From Methylobacter sp. (lineage in GTDB: Bacteria; Pseudomonadota; Gammaproteobacteria; Methylococcales; Methylomonadaceae): DNA of 64,000 nucleotides. Positions 18,574 through 26,101 of this stretch are shown here, one piece after another. The position numbers were made by a program, and so were the translations under genes. Under the pieces are notes generated by a model, which ran no database searches, was not told the DNA's origin, and saw only the letters and a list, made by a program, of their open reading frames with translations. Location: the NCBI GenBank assembly GCA_004299305.1, contig SCPZ01000100.1, positions 1-64,000 on the forward strand, written 5' to 3'. Numbering within the stretch: position 1 is the stretch's first letter; the number at the start of each line of letters is the position of its first letter.

Positions 18574-18669
18574 GGATAGCTGTCTAGCATAAGTATTGCG
18601 CTTCTATCAAATCATCGTGCAGTTATTATGCTTTTGACAGTATCACAATCTCACGCTAGACAGCTATCC
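18574..18669. repeat. Perfect 15-bp inverted repeat with 66-base loop
   Basis: Arm GGATAGCTGTCTAGC at 18574-18588 is the exact reverse complement of 18655-18669. It lies between the two direct repeats. On the minus strand the second arm is followed by GTATTTTTT, so it could be a large-loop terminator or the ends of a very small inserted element. Confidence 0.75.
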
Positions 18670-18689
18670 ATACTTTGCTAATTAGATAT

Positions 18690-18896
18690 GCAAAAAAAAG
18701 CCGCTGGTCAGGCGGCTTTGATTATTTCTAAAACTCAAAACTCAGGCATTTACACATCAATAAGATCTTCATTTAAAACCAGAACGCTTTTATGAGGAGG
18801 CAGTGGCTAGACCTATTAATGTGTGATCTATAGTAAATAAGGCTGTTATATATAACAAACAGTATTATTAGATAATACTATCTGTTTTACAGATAC
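18690..18896 (-). repeat. Direct repeat unit 2
   Basis: Second copy of the 207-bp unit (see 18320-18526). Here the AT-rich palindromes are more regular: AGTATTATCTAATAATACT and TGTTATATATAACA are both exact, whereas in unit 1 they carry mismatches. The upstream side directly abuts a GC-rich inverted repeat at 18897-18962. Confidence 0.9.
18692..18820 (-). ncRNA. Candidate small RNA 2 (tandem copy)
   Basis: Same architecture as candidate 1: TATAGAT at the expected place, a stem formed by ACACATTAATA and TATTGATGTGT, the C-rich loop CTGCCTCCTC, and a terminator hairpin with a T run at 18692-18720. Only about five bases differ from copy 1 inside the predicted transcript, none of them in the paired arms of the large stem or the terminator. 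That conservation of paired elements supports an RNA, but two copies are too few for covariation. Confidence 0.5.
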
Positions 18897-18962
18897 GTGC
18901 CGTGCGCGCCTTTTCGCGGTGTGGATATATCTATATTTTTGCTATCTTGGCGCGCACGGCAC
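18897..18962. repeat. Perfect 14-bp GC-rich inverted repeat
   Basis: GTGCCGTGCGCGCC (18897-18910) is the exact reverse complement of 18949-18962, with a 38-base AT-rich loop. The arms are far more GC-rich than their surroundings, and the element touches the end of direct repeat unit 2. It could be a protein-binding palindrome pair, a transcript hairpin or a small mobile element end. Confidence 0.75.
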
Positions 18963-19384
18963 GCCCTATTCGACTTATACCATCAAACATGTGATTTGAC
19001 GGGGTTACAAAAGATCCTGTAGATAGCCCAAATCTGCGGTCATTTAAGGCTAAATATCGCGTATGAGAACAAGGCAACACGGTTTATTTAATTTTTTTTA
19101 TCGTGGAGATGAGGATTTCTTGCGCCTGAAACGTCTTATAGTAGAAGCTCAAAATTTGTTGTTTCTCCGATGAGAAAGTGGTCATTGAGAGTTTTGTGCT
19201 TTGTTGTCTTCCTCATTAATTGCTCAGGTATGACGAAATTTATTCCAAGGATGGTTTTTTTTAACGTATTCATGATGAAGGCTGCTCCGTTTAGTCCAGG
19301 TGAGGACTTATGCCGCTTATTTTGTCTTTATCACCAAGATTAAAGACTGACGCAAAAATAAACTAACGAAAAAAGGAAGGAGAC

Positions 19385-19651
19385 ATGAAAACATTAAAAC
19401 TAGTGCAAGAAGCTAAAGACACAAAAACACCGACAAATACGCCTAGAAATCGCAGTATTAACAAGGATGACGATTTAATCGATTTATTTCCTTTACCCCG
19501 GTATTTTCAGGTGCATTTTCAGCATGTTCATGAAAACGCTCAGGATCTTCAAGGCGAACTGGTTCAACTTAAGGACTATATGGCTAAAGTCGATGAAAAA
19601 CTTGAGCGGTTGATGGCGCTGTTAAGCCGTCTTCCCGAACATGCGCTTTAA
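19385..19651 (+). CDS. Small protein upstream of tonB, unknown function
   Basis: An 88-residue soluble protein I do not recognise. The N-terminal third is polar and Lys/Thr/Asn-rich and probably disordered; residues 30-45 (DDLIDLFPLPRYFQVHF) are hydrophobic, and the rest forms a predicted amphipathic helix or short coiled coil (QGELVQLKDYMAKVDEKLERL). It has an excellent ribosome site (AAGGAAGGAG 4 bases before ATG) and ends 20 bases before tonB, so it is the first gene of the tonB-exbB-exbD operon. The context suggests an accessory to energy-coupled uptake, but no mechanism can be read from it. Confidence 0.75.
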   Translation: MKTLKLVQEAKDTKTPTNTPRNRSINKDDDLIDLFPLPRYFQVHFQHVHENAQDLQGELVQLKDYMAKVDEKLERLMALLSRLPEHAL

Positions 19652-19671
19652 CCAGGAAGACGATATTCCCT

Positions 19672-20463
19672 ATGTATTTATTTAAAAGCCCCAAAGGCGG
19701 CCTGACCGTCCAGGCGTTAACGCCTTTGGCCGGCACTGTAATGCCGCCTGCGCACAAAATATCTTCATTGTTTAAAGCGCCGATAGGTCAAGCAAATCCG
19801 TATTCAATGCGCGGATTGTTGTTAACGTTAGTGCTGTTACTGCATCTATGGGCGGCTATCTGGATGGTGCAACCTAGCGCCCCCGTTACCAAGGCCCAAC
19901 CGATGACGATGGAAGTGTCGTTGGTGGCTGCGCCAAGTCAACAGGCTGCCGCTGCGCCGGTTGCGCAAGCTAAGCCGGAGGAGCCGAAAAAACCGCCGGT
20001 TAAAAAACCGGTTAAAAAAAATAAGCCGGTAGTCCGCAAACAGGTGGAACTGCCAAAACCGCTGGCTATGGCCGATGCAGCGCTGCCTGCGCCGTCGACC
20101 GTCGAATCCGCCCCGGCTCCGGTAACGCCGAGTGTTGCCGCTAATGCGCCAAGCAAGACGACGACTGATACCGCACCTTTTACCGAAGCGAATTTCAACG
20201 CCAATTACGGCTCCAATCCCAAACCGAAATATCCCGGTATTGCCACCAGCCGAGGTTGGGAGGGTACTGTGCGGCTGTTAGTGAAAGTATCCGTGGAAGG
20301 CGATAGCGAGGAAGTCACCGTGCAACGCAGCAGCGGTTATGAATCGCTGGACGAAGCCGCTATCGAAGCGGTCGAGAAATGGAAGTTTATTCCCGCCAAA
20401 CGGGGCGAGACGCCGGTAGCCAGCACTGTAATCGTACCGATTAATTTTATTTTGAATAACTAA
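19672..20463 (+). CDS. tonB: Energy transducer TonB
   Basis: Spans the periplasm and passes proton-motive energy from ExbB-ExbD to outer-membrane receptors. In 263 residues: a cytoplasmic N-terminal stretch of about 43 residues, longer than in the classic protein; one membrane anchor (LLLTLVLLLHLWAAIWMV, with the functionally important His of TonB anchors); a Pro/Lys-rich periplasmic spacer (PEEPKKPPVKKPVKKNKP); an Ala/Pro linker; and the C-terminal TonB domain (NPKPKYPGIATSRGWEGTV to the end). The 20-base gap to the small gene upstream and 14-base gap to exbB indicate one transcript. Confidence 0.93.
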   Translation: MYLFKSPKGGLTVQALTPLAGTVMPPAHKISSLFKAPIGQANPYSMRGLLLTLVLLLHLWAAIWMVQPSAPVTKAQPMTMEVSLVAAPSQQAAAAPVAQAKPEEPKKPPVKKPVKKNKPVVRKQVELPKPLAMADAALPAPSTVESAPAPVTPSVAANAPSKTTTDTAPFTEANFNANYGSNPKPKYPGIATSRGWEGTVRLLVKVSVEGDSEEVTVQRSSGYESLDEAAIEAVEKWKFIPAKRGETPVASTVIVPINFILNN

Positions 20464-20477
20464 AAAAGGAGACCTTA

Positions 20478-21137
20478 ATGCCCTACCATATTACGCCGGA
20501 AGTTATTATCGACGGCACTTTGTACACTCTGTTGGCTTTCTCGGTAGCTACCTGGACGGTGATTCTTTTCAAACTTTGGGAATTCTCCAATAACAGCTAT
20601 CGTAACCGGCGTTTTAACGTCGCGTTCTGGGATGCATCCGACTTTGCAGGAGCTAAATCGCTGCCTGCAGATGCTGCGATAGGCCCGCAGGCTCGCATCG
20701 CTCAGCAGGGTTTTGCCTGGCTGAATGAAAGCAGCAACTCCGGCGGTCAACGCCTTAAATATATTGGTTCTCCAGCCGACTTGTTGGAACACTCGCTACT
20801 GGTGCAAATGCAAAAGGAACAACACCTGATGGAAAGCGGCCTGACCCTGCTCGCCAGCATCGGCAGTACCTCGCCGTTTGTCGGGCTGTTCGGGACGGTG
20901 TTGGGCATTATGCATGCGATGCATGAAATTACCGCCAGCGGTTCGACCAGCCTGGATGTGGTTGCAGGCCCTATCGGCGATGCGTTGGTTGCGACCGCAA
21001 TCGGTATCGCAGTCGCGGTGCCTGCGGTGTTGGCGTATAACTTTTTTCTGCGCAGGGTTAAGCATCAGCGCGCCGGTTTGGAAAACTTCGTCGCCAGCTT
21101 TTTGCATATCGCCTTAAATACGGATAGCAAGGAATAG
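20478..21137 (+). CDS. exbB: Biopolymer transport protein ExbB
   Basis: Inner-membrane proton-channel scaffold for TonB, 219 residues. Three membrane segments are visible: near residues 12-32 (TLYTLLAFSVATWTVILFKL), near 128-150 and near 165-190. Between them, STSPFVGLFGTVLGIMHAMHEI and GPIGDALVATAIGIAVAVPA are the diagnostic MotA/TolQ/ExbB blocks. AAAAAGGAG precedes the start. It overlaps or nearly abuts tonB and exbD, so the complex is made from one mRNA. TolQ is the main alternative, but the neighbouring tonB argues for ExbB. Confidence 0.94.
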   Translation: MPYHITPEVIIDGTLYTLLAFSVATWTVILFKLWEFSNNSYRNRRFNVAFWDASDFAGAKSLPADAAIGPQARIAQQGFAWLNESSNSGGQRLKYIGSPADLLEHSLLVQMQKEQHLMESGLTLLASIGSTSPFVGLFGTVLGIMHAMHEITASGSTSLDVVAGPIGDALVATAIGIAVAVPAVLAYNFFLRRVKHQRAGLENFVASFLHIALNTDSKE

Positions 21138-21139
21138 CC

Positions 21140-21550
21140 ATGGCTTTTAAACCGCAATCGGAAAGCGATGAAGCGATGAGCGAGATTAACGTTACGCCGC
21201 TGGTCGATGTGATGTTGGTGTTGGTGATTATTTTACTGGTAACCGCACCGTTGCTTACGCAATCGGTGCATGTAACTTTGCCGAAAACCGCCGAGACGAC
21301 GGCGGATGTTAAGGATCAGCCCTTGCAACTGGGCGTCGATGCGCAAGGGACTATAACCCTGAACAAACTGCCCCAGGCCGATTTGTCTGCCCTGGAAACG
21401 GCTTTAAAAAATGAGCTTTTGCAAAATCCCGAGATCGGCCTACATTTATATGCCGACCAAGATGTTGTTTATGCAAAGGTTGCCGAAGTGATGGCGACTG
21501 TTCAACATGCCGGGATTGCCAAGATTGCTTTTGTGACTGTGGAGCAGTAA
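21140..21550 (+). CDS. exbD: Biopolymer transport protein ExbD
   Basis: Partner of ExbB, 136 residues with one membrane helix. MSEINVTPLVDVMLVLVIIL near residues 13-32 contains the essential membrane Asp that carries protons. The periplasmic part has the usual ExbD/TolR fold, with VHVTLPKTAE and the late ADQDVVYAKVAEVMATVQHA. Starts two bases after exbB. The last gene of the tonB operon; the following DNA is a decayed gene remnant. Confidence 0.94.
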   Translation: MAFKPQSESDEAMSEINVTPLVDVMLVLVIILLVTAPLLTQSVHVTLPKTAETTADVKDQPLQLGVDAQGTITLNKLPQADLSALETALKNELLQNPEIGLHLYADQDVVYAKVAEVMATVQHAGIAKIAFVTVEQ

Positions 21551-21551
21551 T

Positions 21552-21776
21552 TTGCCCGGCAGGATTGGTAATGCTGTCGTTATGACGGCGGCAGGCTTAC
21601 GAACACTCAATTGCACGGCTATTGGCGTGATGCGCTCGAAGATGTTGGAGACCAGTCCGCAAGCGCAATTTCTGGTTCCGATGACCTTGTCGCTGTCGGC
21701 GGGCCTGTTACTGGGTATGGCCGCCAGCCTGATATTAACGCCGGTTTGTTATGCTATTTTAGGTAAGGCTTGAAGG
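21552..21776 (+). pseudogene. Remnant of an RND efflux pump C-terminus
   Basis: Immediately after exbD an open frame encodes ETSPQAQFLVPMTLSLSAG then LLLGMAASLILTPVCYAIL, which is the last transmembrane helix region of RND (AcrB/HAE-1-type) transporters. Those proteins are about 1000 residues, and only about 40 recognisable residues remain here. The preceding 30 residues match only loosely (AVVMTAAGL), suggesting frameshifts. There is no start codon with a ribosome site. It is read as the tail left by a deletion that fused the region to exbD. Confidence 0.7.
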
Positions 21777-21789
21777 CGCTCGAAGCGCG

Positions 21790-21872
21790 TATTGTTTCAG
21801 CTTCAGGTTGCTGCCGACATGATCGGAATGGTGATGGGTATTCAAGATGGTTAGCATGTTTTTAAGTCGTTT
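21790..21872 (-). pseudogene. Fragment of glyoxalase II (metallo-beta-lactamase fold)
   Basis: The minus strand encodes LTILNTHHHSDHVGSNLKLK in an open but short frame. THHHxDHxG is the zinc site of metallo-beta-lactamase fold hydrolases, and the spacing with NLKLK is like hydroxyacylglutathione hydrolase (GloB). No further part of such a gene is found on either side, so this is a relic. It lies head-on to the RND remnant, making 21552-21872 a decayed patch. Confidence 0.6.
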
Positions 21873-22012
21873 AACCGACCTGTTTTAGTTGACCATTACA
21901 ATTATCCAAAAAGGATGAGTGGTAGGATGTGCTTCACTGCATTCAGCACACTAAAGCAGTTTTAAATCTAAAGTTAAGTTGGACAAGCATGGCGTGCATT
22001 ACGGTAGGTATA

Positions 22013-22041
22013 AAAAAGGGCGATCAATGGTCGCCCTTTTT
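22013..22041. terminator. Bidirectional terminator downstream of dxs
   Basis: AAAAAGGGCGA (22013-22023) and TCGCCCTTTTT (22031-22041) form an 11-bp perfect stem with a 7-base loop and T runs on both strands. It ends the minus-strand copC-copD-dxs transcript 24 bases after the dxs stop and would also stop plus-strand transcripts. Confidence 0.85.
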
Positions 22042-22064
22042 ATTTGACTGTTACCGCAGAGTGC

Positions 22065-23927
22065 TTACGCGCAAAACTGCTGAACCTGAGCAAGAATTCC
22101 CTGCACATCCAAACCGCACAAGGCCAACAATTCCTCCCTGGTACCTTGCTCGACAAAACTGTCCGGCAGGCCGATATTCAGCACCGGCATCAGGATTTGT
22201 TGGGCTTGCAGGAAGTCGTTGACGGCGCTGCCTGCGCCACCGGCGAGTACGTTTTCTTCAATGGTGACCAGCACATCGTGGCTCTTGGCTAATTCAAGAA
22301 TTAGCTCGGTATCTATAGGTTTGACAAAACGCATGTTGATGACGGTTGCATCCAGCTGTTTGCCCGCTTCCAGGGCTGGGGTTACCATGCTGCCCCAGGC
22401 CAGTATCGCAATACGGCTGCCTTGATGGCGAACTTCGGCTTTACCGATCGGTAATGCGCTCATGGCTTTATTGACGGCAACGCCGGGGCCTTTACCTCTT
22501 GGATAACGCACGGAAGCCGGGCCTTCATGCATAAAGCCGGTGTAGAGCATTTGCCGACATTCGTTTTCATCGGCAGGCGCCATCACCAACATATTCGGGA
22601 TGCAGCGCATATAGCTGTAATCGAAACTACCGGCGTGAGTCGGGCCGTCCGGGCCGACTAAACCTGCGCGATCCAGCGCGAACAATACATCCAGGTTCTG
22701 GATCGCGACATCATGAATCATCTGGTCGTAAGCCCGTTGCAGGAAGGTCGAATAAATCGCCACGACCGGTTTTGCGCCTTGGCAGGCCTGTCCTGCGGCC
22801 AGCGTTACTGCGTGTTGTTCGGCAATCGCGACGTCGAAATAACGTTTCGGGTAGCATTCGGAAAACTTGACCAGTCCTGAACCTTCGCGCATAGCGGGAG
22901 TAATGCCCAGTAAGCGCTCGTCAAGGGCTGCCATATCGCAAAGCCATTCGCCGAATACTTCGGTGTAAGTTGGGTGCGGGGAGGGCGCGGATTTGGGCAG
23001 GCAATCTTTGCTCGGATCGAAAGCCGGTACGCCGTGGTAGGCCAACGGGTCTTTTTCGGCAGGCGCATAACCTTTGCCTTTTTGGGTCACGATATGCAAA
23101 AAGCGCGGCCCGGTAATATGTTTCAGGTTTTCCAATGTGGACACCAGCATGTCCAGGTCATGGCCGTCTATCGGGCCGATATAGTTAAAGCCCAGCTCTT
23201 CAAACAAGGTGCCCGGCACCACCATGCCTTTCATGTGTTCTTCGGTGCGTCGCGCCAGCTCCCAAACACTGGGCATGCTGCTTAAGGCTTTTTTACTGCC
23301 TTCGCGCATTGACGAATAAAATTTGCTGGACAAAATCTTGGTCAGGTAATTGTTCATTGCGCCGACTGGCGGCGAGATCGACATGTCGTTATCGTTCAGG
23401 ATCACTAGTAGGTTGGCATCCAGCGCGCCCGCATGATTCATCGCTTCGAACGCCATGCCGCCGGTGATGCTGCCGTCGCCGATAATTGCGACCATTTTTT
23501 TGTCTTCGCCTTTTAACTCCGACGCAATCGCCATACCCAAGGCCGCGCTGATCGAGGTGCTGGAATGGCCGACGCCGAACGCATCGTATTCGCTTTCCGC
23601 CCGGCTGGGGAATGCCGATACGCCGTCCTTGGTGCGGATGGTGGTCATCCGGTCTTTGCGCCCGGTCAGGATTTTGTGCGGATAAGCCTGGTGACCGACA
23701 TCCCAAACCAGCTGGTCGGACGGTGTGTCGAATACGTAATGCAAGGCTATCGTTAACTCAACCGTCCCTAAACCTGCGGAAAAATGGCCGCCGGAAATGC
23801 TCACGGTATGGGTTAAATAGTCGCGCAGTTCTTTTGCCAACGGTTTAAGCTGGTTTTTCGACAGCTTGCGCAGATCGGCTGGGGTGTTAATGTCTCTGAG
23901 CAATGGGTAGTTATGTAATGTATTCAT
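22065..23927 (-). CDS. dxs: 1-deoxy-D-xylulose-5-phosphate synthase
   Basis: First enzyme of the MEP isoprenoid pathway: condenses pyruvate and glyceraldehyde 3-phosphate with thiamine diphosphate. The 620 residues match the family. The N-terminal domain has [20 protein letters not shown] and the ThDP/Mg motif [18 protein letters not shown] (about 152-170); the central domain has [20 protein letters not shown] and [20 protein letters not shown], and the C-terminal transketolase fold follows. It starts one base after the copD stop on the same strand, so it is cotranscribed with copC-copD. It supplies C5 units for the squalene and hopanoid enzymes encoded 5-8 kb away. Confidence 0.97.
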   Translation of the reverse strand: MNTLHNYPLLRDINTPADLRKLSKNQLKPLAKELRDYLTHTVSISGGHFSAGLGTVELTIALHYVFDTPSDQLVWDVGHQAYPHKILTGRKDRMTTIRTKDGVSAFPSRAESEYDAFGVGHSSTSISAALGMAIASELKGEDKKMVAIIGDGSITGGMAFEAMNHAGALDANLLVILNDNDMSISPPVGAMNNYLTKILSSKFYSSMREGSKKALSSMPSVWELARRTEEHMKGMVVPGTLFEELGFNYIGPIDGHDLDMLVSTLENLKHITGPRFLHIVTQKGKGYAPAEKDPLAYHGVPAFDPSKDCLPKSAPSPHPTYTEVFGEWLCDMAALDERLLGITPAMREGSGLVKFSECYPKRYFDVAIAEQHAVTLAAGQACQGAKPVVAIYSTFLQRAYDQMIHDVAIQNLDVLFALDRAGLVGPDGPTHAGSFDYSYMRCIPNMLVMAPADENECRQMLYTGFMHEGPASVRYPRGKGPGVAVNKAMSALPIGKAEVRHQGSRIAILAWGSMVTPALEAGKQLDATVINMRFVKPIDTELILELAKSHDVLVTIEENVLAGGAGSAVNDFLQAQQILMPVLNIGLPDSFVEQGTREELLALCGLDVQGILAQVQQFCA

Positions 23928-23928
23928 A

Positions 23929-25572
23929 TTAATAAAGAGGTTCGCGATAGAACATCAGGATGATGCCAATCTGAAACAGGGCGGCAACGGAAATAAAACC
24001 GGCAATATCTTTGCCCGGCTTGTCTAATTTCAATTCCAGCCAACGCCCGGTTGCCAGAATCAGGGAAAAAATCCCCATCATGGTATGGCCGACCTGGATA
24101 AGAAAAGCGCTTTTGGGTTGAAAGCCGACATGTGAATGGGTCAGCAGCATTAAACCGCCAAAAGCCGCCAGCAACGGAAATACGAAAGGTAGTTTGCTGT
24201 CCGGTTTTTTGCTTATCCGTGCGCTCAATTCCATAATACCGAGCACAAACACCAGTAAGGTCGCAATCCGGTGTTGCAACACTTCGCCGTTGTTAAAGGT
24301 ACTTTCCCAGAAACCTATCGGACCCAAGGGCCAGGTTTCCGCATCGCTACGGAAAAACAGGAAAATGCCCAGTAAGACAAAGCCCAGCGGCCAGTATTTG
24401 AATTGTTCAAATCCAGGTTTCTTTACATAAGACAGCATCGCAAAAAAACTCATCACGGTCAGGAAAATACCGGCGATGTTGTGGTTGTAGTTAGACCATT
24501 CGGTTGCTGCAAGGGAAGGCACTTGGCCGACAATCGCAACGCGCCCCGCTTCACCGGCAATCAGGTCGGTATGTGTTGGCGAGCTGGTTCTTGGGATTTG
24601 CGGGCTAAAGGTGTTCAGGACTTCCTGCCAACCTGCGGTCAGGCTTGGAATATCGATAGCCGGGGGTTGGGAAGCGAGGCTTGCGGCGGTAAATAGTAAG
24701 GTGATCAGGACAAAGGTTTCAGCTTCAATGTAATAGGGAACGCGGTTATTCAGGGCGTGATGATTACCGGAAAACCCGAATGCCGAAACGGCGGATTTGT
24801 TTAACCAGGCAAAGCTCAGGGCTATGCTCATTAAGGTTATTTTTACCATCAATAAATTGCCGTAGCCGGTGCCGATCAGGCCGTTCCAGGTGTCGATATA
24901 TTGCAGTGCAATGGGTAGGCCCGAGATCAGGATCATCGCCACTGCGGCTATGCCGAAGGTTGTGAAACGTTTAAGCAATAAAGGCCATAATTCGGCAGGA
25001 ACTTGTTTGCTGCTGCGTAACAGCCAGAGGTTGACCAGCTGGAAAACACCGCCTATCCAGGCGGCTGCGGCCAGTTGATGGATGACTGTCAGCGACATCA
25101 AAATAAATTGATTTTCAAAGCGGCCCGCGCCATGTACCAGCCAAGCGCCGGAAATGATCATCGGTAACGCTACGATGCCTGCGGTGGTCCAGTGTTGTTT
25201 GGAAAAAGGATTTTTGCTGAGGTATTGATAACAGTAACCGGCCAAAACCACAGCCAGTACTGTGCGTACTATGCCGCCTATGAATTGCGTGGTGCCTGAG
25301 AATTCGGGAAAAGGCCAGCGTTCAAGTACGGCGGTCATTAACCAAACTTTCAGTATGATTTTGAAAAGTTGAGCCGCAGCCAGCCAAAAGCCGCCTTTAT
25401 AAAGAAGGGTGATGGTTTTTTGCAGTAATGCTGCCGTGTATCCTTCTTGATATTGCCACGGACGTAACACAAAAAGTCCCCAGAACAGGCCGCCGATTAT
25501 TAATGAGTAACAAATCAGGTCAAACCCGCCAATAAGGGAATCGAGAAAATCAGCTATGCCGGCCATTGCCAA
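23929..25572 (-). CDS. copD: CopD-family copper transport membrane protein
   Basis: A 547-residue polytopic protein with about 14 hydrophobic spans, the CopD/PcoD architecture followed by a long extra C-terminal membrane half. The N-terminal 310 residues match CopD, including [20 protein letters not shown] and [20 protein letters not shown]. The region 370-547 holds further helices with His residues ([15 protein letters not shown]) and resembles a second membrane domain often fused to CopD in proteobacteria. It starts 3 bases after copC, so CopC probably hands copper to it for import across the inner membrane. Relevance to copper-dependent methane oxidation is inference. Confidence 0.85.
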   Translation of the reverse strand: MAMAGIADFLDSLIGGFDLICYSLIIGGLFWGLFVLRPWQYQEGYTAALLQKTITLLYKGGFWLAAAQLFKIILKVWLMTAVLERWPFPEFSGTTQFIGGIVRTVLAVVLAGYCYQYLSKNPFSKQHWTTAGIVALPMIISGAWLVHGAGRFENQFILMSLTVIHQLAAAAWIGGVFQLVNLWLLRSSKQVPAELWPLLLKRFTTFGIAAVAMILISGLPIALQYIDTWNGLIGTGYGNLLMVKITLMSIALSFAWLNKSAVSAFGFSGNHHALNNRVPYYIEAETFVLITLLFTAASLASQPPAIDIPSLTAGWQEVLNTFSPQIPRTSSPTHTDLIAGEAGRVAIVGQVPSLAATEWSNYNHNIAGIFLTVMSFFAMLSYVKKPGFEQFKYWPLGFVLLGIFLFFRSDAETWPLGPIGFWESTFNNGEVLQHRIATLLVFVLGIMELSARISKKPDSKLPFVFPLLAAFGGLMLLTHSHVGFQPKSAFLIQVGHTMMGIFSLILATGRWLELKLDKPGKDIAGFISVAALFQIGIILMFYREPLY

Positions 25573-25575
25573 CTC

Positions 25576-25932
25576 CTATTTGGAAACGGAAAAATGAATA
25601 AGGTCTTCGGTTAAATGACCGTCAGCAGCGAAGACTTTAAATCTGAGCGCGTAATCGCCGCTTTCCAATGACGGAATCAGGATGATAATCTGGCCTTGTT
25701 TGTTGCCGTTGTCGGCCTGTAATAATTGGTGTTTATCGCCTTTACTGACCAGGAATATTTGCGATAAGCCCAGTTCTATCTGCGAATTAAACGACAGTTC
25801 TACTTTCGTCGGGCTGCCCGCATGAATGGGCGTTATTTTTAGCGAATAATCGGTTATTACCGCATGAGCGGCCGCCCAATGTGACTGGCACAATGTTAAA
25901 AATAATAAAATGAATTGGAATGTCTTTTTCAT
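25576..25932 (-). CDS. copC: CopC periplasmic copper-binding protein
   Basis: A 118-residue exported beta-sandwich copper carrier. The signal peptide (MKKTFQFILLFLTLCQSHWAAA) ends just before His of AHAVITDYSLK, where the mature N-terminal His is a Cu(II) ligand in the family. The other conserved site ADGHLTEDLIHFSV near the C-terminus provides Asp and His. Methionine-rich Cu(I) motifs are absent, so this is the Cu(II)-only type. The start at 25932 is chosen because the longer frame to 26016 runs out of a repeat and has no signal peptide. Operon copC-copD-dxs. Confidence 0.85.
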   Translation of the reverse strand: MKKTFQFILLFLTLCQSHWAAAHAVITDYSLKITPIHAGSPTKVELSFNSQIELGLSQIFLVSKGDKHQLLQADNGNKQGQIIILIPSLESGDYALRFKVFAADGHLTEDLIHFSVSK

Positions 25933-26036
25933 TACTTTTCCAGTTTGTAACTCTGTAGATGCTAATTTTAATAATGGGCCTCGGCAATTGCTCCTGCATT
26001 GCTCTACCTCCTGCATCCATGCAGTCGACGGATGAC

Positions 26037-26101
26037 AAGGATTAAACGGATTTTTTTATCTGTGTTGATCTGTCAAATCCGTGTCATCCGTGTTCTATTT
26101 T
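26037..26101. repeat. ATCCGTGT-family repeat between copC and hpnO
   Basis: Contains GGATTAAACGGATTTTTTTA and later AATCCGTGTCATCCGTGTTC, followed by TATTTTTTATT. Just before it, 25982-26033 carries GCCTCGGCAATTGCTCC and CTACCTCCTGCATCCATGCAG, which recur inverted at 54486-54558. So two repeat families touch here. Confidence 0.75.

Larger units (their letters stand above)
18245..19384. other. 1.1-kb non-coding region with tandem RNA-like repeats
   Basis: No protein gene is supported between the receptor and the small gene before tonB. The region contains two 207-bp direct repeats, each ending on the minus strand in a strong terminator, and two long perfect inverted repeats; these are listed separately. 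From 18963 to 19384 I see only AT-rich sequence that probably holds the promoter of the tonB operon; no riboswitch was recognised. Confidence 0.7.

Noticed and set aside
18320-18962. Retron or defence-RT non-coding RNA
   Set aside because: No reverse transcriptase gene is near; neighbours are a TonB receptor and tonB-exbBD.
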